DNA from: Amoebophrya sp. AT5.2
Taxonomy: Eukaryota; Sar; Dinophyceae; Syndiniales; Amoebophryaceae
Length of the DNA stretch: 11,551 nucleotides
Assembly: GCA_005223375.1 (NCBI GenBank)
Contig: RXOD01006032.1
Coordinates: forward strand, 1 to 11,551
Reading direction: 5' to 3'
In this document: positions 6,972 through 11,551 of the stretch, one piece after another
Layout: each line of letters begins with the position of its first letter
Numbering within the stretch: position 1 is the first letter of the stretch
Notes under the pieces: generated by a model
Database searches by the model: none
What the model was told of the DNA's origin: nothing
The model's input: only the letters and a program-made list of their open reading frames with translations
Translations under genes and position numbers: made by a program

Positions 6972-9900
6972 ATTGGGAAGGCGTTGTGCGGGTGCTGCAA
7001 CCGGAAGAAAAGCGATTCTGCGGCAGGCGCGGGGGGCGGCGGAGGTGCTGCACTAAACGCAGGAGGGGCCGACGGCGGAAAGCCGAAGGTTTCCGGCACC
7101 ACACCCACGAGCAGTAAGGTCGGGCCTGCGGACGGCCCAAAGCCGCCGCCGACGACCGTTGCGTGGCGCGCCACCGGCGAGGGGGGCGGCGAAGGCTCCA
7201 CTCTGCACATCAAGGGCAACACCCTCCTCGCCATCTGCTTCCTCGGTGCCGCGGTCGCTGGCTGGGTTCTCCACTTGGAGAAGGGCTACCACGCTTCCCC
7301 CTGGTTTTGCTGTGCGAAGGCCGGCGGCTACGTTCTCAATCTCTCGTGCTCCCTCCTCACCCTCCCGATGCTTCGTTTTCTGGCCAGCGCGATGCGGCAA
7401 TCGTCGCTGCGCATGTTCGTTTTGGAAGACCCGGTTGCCTACCACAAATTCATTGCGAAGTACGGGATCGGCACCGGCGTTTTCCTCCATGTTCTCGGCC
7501 ACATCATGCACACGATCGAAGTAACCTCAGGCGAGCGCTACTGGTACGAACGCGACTTGTTCATTGAGCCGCCGTCCATCTGGCACGAGTACAGTGGAAT
7601 GAACTGGGCAGAGTACTTTCTGTTTTTTGGCCACCGGGGCGTTGGTTGGACGGGCGTGCTCCTGCTTATCCACCTGATGTGCATTGTGGTGTTTGCGTTG
7701 GATTACGTGCGGCGTAAACGGTGGCACGTTCCGCTCTGCAAATGCTGCGTGCGAAGTGGTGATGGGGGGAGCAGGAACTGCTTCGGGTGTACGTTTTGTT
7801 GCAGAAGAGGGCGGCGGAAGGGCGATGGAAAAACACCAGCGGCAGAGGCCGCGATGAATGAAAAGGATGTGAAGCCGCTCTGCAGCTGTCTCGGCTGCGA
7901 GTGGGTGTGGAAGGTGGTGGACGGGTACAAGGTGTTTTGGGTGTGGCACAGTCCCTACTCGATCGCGTTTTGGTACTTTCTGATCGTCGTCCACGCGCCC
8001 TACCGGTTTCTGATTTGGATGTCCGTGCCGGTGGTGCTGATCATCTGCGACCACATCCTCGGAAAGGAGAGCCAGTCTCCCTACGCGGTGCTGCACTCCG
8101 CCACCCTCGCGAAGGGCGACACGCTGAAGCTGCACTTCGCGCGGCCGCCGGGCTTCGTCTACGAAGCTGGCCAGTACGCGGAGATTTACTGGCGCGGCGA
8201 ACGTCACCCGTTCACCATTTGCAGTGCGCCGGAGGAGAACGTGCTGTCCCTTGCGATCCGGGCGAAGGACGATCTGGATTGGTGCTCCGCACTTCGGAAG
8301 CAGCTGATCAACTACGCGTACGAGTTGGAGCACTTTTCGCCTGACGCGAGTGGTGCGGTGAAAAACCAGAAGCCGGACAAATACCGCGGACCACCCTGCG
8401 GCACGGTGACACGGTTCGCGCCGGGAGTTACGTCGACGGGCGTCTTGTATTCGGCGCCGTTGGCCGCGGGTGGTGGCGGAGGCGGTGTGAGCAGCGCATA
8501 CGCTCCGGGAGAAAAGCTACGGGACCACGCGCAGAGAAGCCTGCTAGCGGAGCAGGAAGGGAAAAGTCCGGGCCCCACTGGGGAAAAGGAAAACGCGCGT
8601 GACGGAGTGGATGCCGAAGCGGTACAGCTGGAAGGAAAGCATACGGCAGCGCTGCCAAGTGGTATCGCGTCGAGCTGCCGGAGGACGAAGGTCGCCCCAG
8701 CAGTTGCCGCTATGATCAAAGGCAGAGGATCATTTGGACGGAACAAGGCCGGGGGAGTTGCGTATACCGAGCTCGAGCGCGCGGCGCAAAAGCGAGACGG
8801 CCATCCCGATGTAGCAAGCGACTGCGAGCAAGATAGTAGTGAAGACGCCCTGTCGGACTCGGAATCGGACGTGAATGGAGCTGGTTCCTCAAACGGACGC
8901 TCGTCGAACGTGTCGTCGATGGTGGAGGTAATTGACATCGTTCCTGGACCACGCCGAGATGTTGTGCCCGATGCTCCCGAGCACGTGATATTCGGACGCG
9001 AGCACTACGATTTCTTGCAGTGCGTGGAAGGAACGCATTGGGCCGCGTCAGTGAATGCGGCACTGGAACAATCGCCGCCGATAGTGCCCCGCGTCGCCCG
9101 GCGACGGTCGCCGCGCCCGTCTGGGGCGGCCAGCGGTACTGAGATCCCCTCCCGGGCTGGAAAAAAGATAAAACTTGGAGACCAGCACGGCAAGCACTCC
9201 GTTGAAGAAGCGGATGAAACGGCGGACGAGACGCAAATAAAGGCGCCAGCGGAATTCGCTGGGTCCTCCGACGAGGATGTGGCATCTGGCGCGCCTGCTC
9301 CTGCTGCAGAAGCGGCTGCTCCCCCAAAAAACCCGGCTGGTGGGTCGTCGTGTTGCCCTTGCTTGGGCGATAAGCAGAAAGCAACCAGTTCTTCTGCTTC
9401 AGCGAGCTCCACCGCCCTGGCACACCAGGGCCCCCTTCGCCAGCGCACCTTCACGGAAGGCGACGACGCTTTGCAGAAGGAAATTCGGCAAGCAACGATC
9501 GTGCCTCCCGAGGCGGTGGTCCTGCAGCTCGGCGGGCCGTTCGGTGCCCCGGCGCTATGCAACGGAAATTTGTCCCTGTCCCTACTTTTTTATCAATTTC
9601 GACACGGTGCTGATGGTGGGACTGTCTAGCTTCCAATCGGGGTGTCTAGCTTCCAATAATGGGGGGACATATTTCCTAGGGGTGTTCAGCTTTGGACCCG
9701 TTTTCTATCAGCCAGCGTCCGGATTCTAGGGATGTTAGCTGCGGCCAGCCACTGGCTGACCAATCTCGCTCCGGACTCAAAGGCAGACGCAAAGACAGAC
9801 CCAAAAAGCTCGCCAACACTGATAAAAAATGGGGACAGGGACATATTTCTCCGTGATAGGCGCAGAACATGTGGCATTTCGACACGGTGCTGATGGTGGG

Positions 9901-10570
9901 AACCGGGATCGGGATTACCCCCTTCGCTGCCATGCTGCGCAGCGTCAACATCAGGCTCCAGCAGCGCGCGAAAATGCTGCGCGGCGTGAGTGACTACAGC
10001 GTCGGTGGAGGTGCAAGCGGAAAGGGTGGAAAGGGAGCGGGAGCAACGGGCCGTTCCTCGAGCTCCAGCGCAGCTCCGGCCTTCGACGAGGACGACGTGT
10101 TGTGGAAGACCATCTGCGAGGCGACCAAGTGCCCGTCGAAACTCCACCTGGTGTGGAGCGTGCGCTCGGAGGACGAATTCCAGTGGTTTTACGACGTTTT
10201 GGCGGAGTCGGTGAACGGCCCAGCGAAAGACCATTGCGTCATCAACCTGTTCCAAACCGGCGAAATCGCGTTGTCGGAACGCAACCCGATTAACTGCGAG
10301 TTCAAGGAGTTCGCCGGAAGGCCAGACTGGCGCCGGATTTTCGCGAAACTGAGCACGGAGGTGAAGGGTAACTTGACGAGTGCCAGGGCGGATGAAGTAC
10401 GAGACTCCTCAGGTGGGTCAGGGAAGGGAGGGGGCGCAGGTGGTCGGGGGCGGAGCGATGTTGGGGTGTTTCTGTGCGGAAGCCCGGCAGTGGGAGTAGA
10501 GCTGAAAGCGCAGTGTCAAAAGTGCTCACAAGGCGACGTGCGCTTCCATTACTTCGCAGAAAGCTTCTGA
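6972..10570 (+). CDS. NADPH oxidase (Nox family), first exon missing, two exons seen
   Basis: It would move electrons from NADPH through FAD and two haems across a membrane to O2, giving superoxide. Exons: 6972-9551 and 9860-10570. Residues counted from 6984: Gly-rich N-terminus; helix 1 (78-98), helix 2 (112-133), helix 3 with AYHK and VFLHVLGHIMH (His 154, 169, 173), helix 4 (about 218-240), a Cys-rich loop (252-305), helix 5 with His 322 and 337, helix 6 (about 340-358). HPFTIC (408-413) is the FAD motif; GGPFGAPA and GTGIGITPF are NADPH-binding; VFLCGS and the ending FHYFAESF close the lobe. About 400 low-complexity residues (450-845) separate the FAD and NADPH parts. The frame is open back to a TGA at 6924 without any ATG; the first in-frame ATG (7368) falls inside helix 2, so an upstream exon is needed. 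No EF-hands are visible. Nox-type rather than simple ferric reductase, judging from the C-terminus. Confidence 0.9.
8332..9518 (+). other. Low-complexity insert between FAD and NADPH lobes of Nox
   Basis: About 395 residues rich in Gly, Ala, Ser, Pro and charged residues lie in one open GC-rich frame. They include a GGGGGG run, acidic Ser/Asp/Glu stretches, a CCPCLG cluster near residues 790-795, and several basic patches. Canonical Nox proteins have only a short linker here. The continuous open frame suggests it is translated rather than an intron. Confidence 0.7.
9556..9595 (+). repeat. Left terminal inverted repeat of the introner
   Basis: 40 bp, matching the reverse complement of 9820-9858. 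The longest uninterrupted shared block is TGTCCCTGTCCC. Confidence 0.85.
9596..9621 (+). repeat. Copy of downstream Nox exon sequence inside the intron
   Basis: 26 bp identical to 9876-9901 in the next exon (the part coding for FDTVLMVG), in the same orientation at offset 280. It starts exactly at the inner edge of the left terminal repeat. Confidence 0.92.
9623..9657 (+). repeat. Short tandem repeat in the intron (20-bp period)
   Basis: TGTCTAGCTTCCAAT occurs at 9623-9637 and 9643-9657. Looser related pieces follow at about 9680-9695 (GGTGTTCAGCTTTGG) and 9730-9742. Confidence 0.75.
9820..9858 (-). repeat. Right terminal inverted repeat of the introner
   Basis: 39 bp, the inverted partner of 9556-9595. 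It is directly followed by the second GGCGC. Confidence 0.85.
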
Positions 10571-10622
10571 AATTCACGTAGGTATTTATATTCTTACCAA
10601 TACCATTACCAAGACCAACCTA

Positions 10623-10628
10623 AATAAA
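10623..10628 (+). terminator. Possible polyadenylation signal for Nox
   Basis: AATAAA lies 53 bp after the Nox stop codon, followed by an A-run. Position and context fit, but such hexamers are common in AT-rich DNA and dinoflagellates often lack them. Confidence 0.35.
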
Positions 10629-10861
10629 AAAGTGTTCAAATCCATTGAGCATCTAAGTTAGTACTAGCTTACTACATCAGCACCAGCAGATGCAGATCAT
10701 GATGATAGAGATCATACAGCACTTAATTTAAAGAGATAATCGATGAATAGATACGATCTTCGCTTCAACACTGGTATGTAGAGCACTGTGGTTGTACTGG
10801 TTCACCTTTTTGGGTGAGTAAATTCGTTTCCTCGACGTCGTGGTCGTGACTCATAATGATG

Positions 10862-11101
10862 CTACACTATCTCACGGCACAGCTCCATGAATGTTTCATT
10901 CGCAGGATTATGCGGCGCACTTTTATGCAGCAGGGTGCCCAAAAATTGTTGATGGATTTCGGCAAAGGAATTTGGTGACCTGCTTTGCATTTGCCCGTCC
11001 TCTAAATTAATTACTGTCTGAAAACCCCTTTGCTTTTTCTGCTTCCGCCGCCACCAGATAAGAAGTAGCAGGTACTGCAGGTGGATGGGAAGCGGAAGCA
11101 A
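10862..11101 (-). CDS. Doubtful small ORF, 79 codons
   Basis: ATG to stop on the minus strand. The predicted peptide has a short hydrophobic start (LQYLLLLIWW) followed by a basic stretch (RRKQKKQR) and a polar tail. Amino acid use is balanced, but I recognise no family and there is no supporting signal. It could be chance, or the last exon of a minus-strand gene. Confidence 0.15.
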   Translation of the reverse strand: MLPLPIHLQYLLLLIWWRRKQKKQRGFQTVINLEDGQMQSRSPNSFAEIHQQFLGTLLHKSAPHNPANETFMELCREIV

Positions 11102-11242
11102 GCCACGTGCGTGCTGATCATGTCGGGCTCGGTCTATATGGATACCGGTCCACCTTACGCTCGTGGCCGGGAAGCCAACATCAGGAGCGAGAGACAGGAA
11201 GCGAGAACGAAGATGAAGCGATGAGCTAAGCGAAGAGAGAAC

Positions 11243-11262
11243 ATGGCACGCAGGGCGTACTG
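11243..11262 (+). CDS. Possible small first exon of the SDR-like gene
   Basis: ATG at 11243 (MARRAYW...) runs into GTAAGTAT, a consensus donor, at 11263. Splicing to the AG at 11301-11302 (a 40-nt intron) joins this exon in frame with the open frame that leads into the Rossmann domain, adding about 36 residues before the ATG at 11388. A matching phase has a one-in-three chance of being accidental. Confidence 0.35.
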
Positions 11263-11387
11263 GTAAGTATCTCTATGCAAATCTAAATCAAAATTCTATA
11301 AGGGCTGAGGTCAAGGAAAATACTCTTACTGTGCAACACGAGGAATTGGACGAACGTGCTAGCCGTGCGCAACAGCGAATCTTCACG

Positions 11388-11551
11388 ATGACAGCCCCAA
11401 GCCCTACGAAGATTTTGATTTTCGGCGCTAGCGGGCAGACTGGCAAGTACGTAACGAAGTTTGCGCTCGAGTCGTCGAATGGCTACGTTGTGGTCGCGTT
11501 CGTCCGCACTCCCGACAAGTTGCGGTCACTGCTGCGCGACCTCGGCGTCCA
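11388..11551 (+). CDS. NAD(P)-binding Rossmann protein (NmrA/atypical SDR type), 3'-partial
   Basis: The visible 54 codons begin MTAPSPTKILIFGASGQTGKY. The strand-turn-helix with GASGQTG (G-x-x-G-x-x-G) near the start is the dinucleotide-binding motif of atypical short-chain dehydrogenases such as NmrA-like, NAD(P)H-flavin/biliverdin reductase-like or isoflavone reductase-like proteins. The second strand VVVAFVRTPDKL carries the Arg often used to contact NADP phosphate. The substrate cannot be told from this fragment. The ATG at 11388 is the conventional start; the frame is open farther upstream, so an N-terminal extension is possible. The gene continues past the right edge. Confidence 0.78.
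   Translation, partial: MTAPSPTKILIFGASGQTGKYVTKFALESSNGYVVVAFVRTPDKLRSLLRDLGV

Larger units (their letters stand above)
9556..9858. mobile_element. Introner-like DNA element with TIRs and GGCGC duplication
   Basis: The 303-bp insert begins TATGCAACGG and ends CCGTGATA. Its first 40 bp (9556-9595) and last 39 bp (9820-9858) are inverted copies with a few gaps, sharing a TGTCCCTGTCCC core and TTTTTTATCA inner edge. GGCGC flanks both sides (9551-9555, 9859-9863) as a target-site duplication. It has no coding capacity, so it would be non-autonomous. The acceptor AG is formed by the last base of the element and the first base of the duplication. Confidence 0.82.
9552..9859 (+). other. Nox intron (308 nt, GC-AG)
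   Basis: The upstream frame reads GGPFGAP and the downstream frame AQNMWHFDTVLMVGTGIGITP. Together they give the normal Nox NADPH-binding sequence only if exactly 308 nt are removed. The 5-bp direct repeat GGCGC at both ends leaves the exact register open; only the register starting at 9552 gives a known dinucleotide pair, GC-AG, phase 0. GC donors are known to be frequent in dinoflagellates. Confidence 0.85.
10571..11242. other. Intergenic region between Nox and the SDR-like gene
   Basis: About 670 bp, AT-richer than the genes. Seen: AATAAA near the Nox stop and a small TCACC/GGTGA hairpin at about 10801-10816. A minus-strand ORF at 10862-11101 is listed separately. No tRNA-like fold or long repeat was found. 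Confidence 0.6.

Noticed and set aside
7527..8333. 268-codon minus-strand frame opposite Nox
   Set aside because: Antisense to well-conserved Nox membrane and FAD sequence; composition is that of a complementary-strand shadow.
9553..9630. End of Nox at the stop near 9629
   Set aside because: The last ~25 codons are intron sequence; the NADPH-binding lobe clearly resumes at 9860 and ends at 10570.
1..11551. tRNA, rRNA, CRISPR arrays and dinoflagellate spliced-leader relics
   Set aside because: Scanned by eye on both strands; no tRNA box pair, regularly spaced repeat array or recognisable leader sequence was found.

Overview
The window looks like nuclear DNA from a GC-rich protist, most plausibly an alveolate of the dinoflagellate lineage (for example a parasitic Syndiniales/Amoebophrya-like organism). 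The reasons are short spliceosomal introns, an intron with a GC-AG boundary that has transposon-like ends, a reverse transcriptase whose motif B reads SFGNVHSVYGF, and no bacterial operon signals. The lineage is an inference; nothing here fixes a species.

Layout. (1) Bases 1-6971 are most of one tyrosine-recombinase (YR) retrotransposon of the DIRS/Ngaro/PAT type, on the + strand. It holds a 5'-truncated, intron-containing Gag-like gene (1-1853), a 603-bp spacer, a reverse transcriptase/RNase H ORF (2457-4784) and a tyrosine recombinase ORF (to 5978). The right end is a 246-bp near-perfect direct repeat (6211-6456 and 6726-6971) around a unique 269-bp segment. This matches the B1-A2-B2 arrangement of split direct repeats, and the A1 copy is predicted to lie left of the window. 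At least four introns of 78-99 nt can be inferred in the element. One of them (4779-4868) removes the only stop codon between RNase H and recombinase, so splicing would make one RT-RNase H-YR polyprotein.

(2) Bases 6972-10570 encode an NADPH oxidase (Nox family): a six-helix haem-binding membrane domain, an FAD-binding motif, an unusual ~400-residue low-complexity insert, and a C-terminal NADPH-binding lobe. No in-frame ATG exists before the second membrane helix, and the retrotransposon ends within a few bases of the readable exon. The first exon is therefore upstream of the element or lost. The NADPH lobe is split by a 308-bp intron that is itself a transposon-like 'introner': ~40-bp terminal inverted repeats, a 5-bp target duplication GGCGC, and splice boundaries inside that duplication. 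This intron also carries a 26-bp perfect copy of the beginning of the exon that follows it.

(3) Bases 10571-11242 are intergenic, with a possible AATAAA signal after the Nox stop. (4) From 11388 (possibly from a small exon at 11243) a Rossmann-fold NAD(P)-binding protein of the NmrA/SDR type begins and runs off the right edge.

Together the window shows two kinds of mobile DNA acting around one host gene: a YR retrotransposon abutting its 5' side and an intron-forming DNA element inside it.
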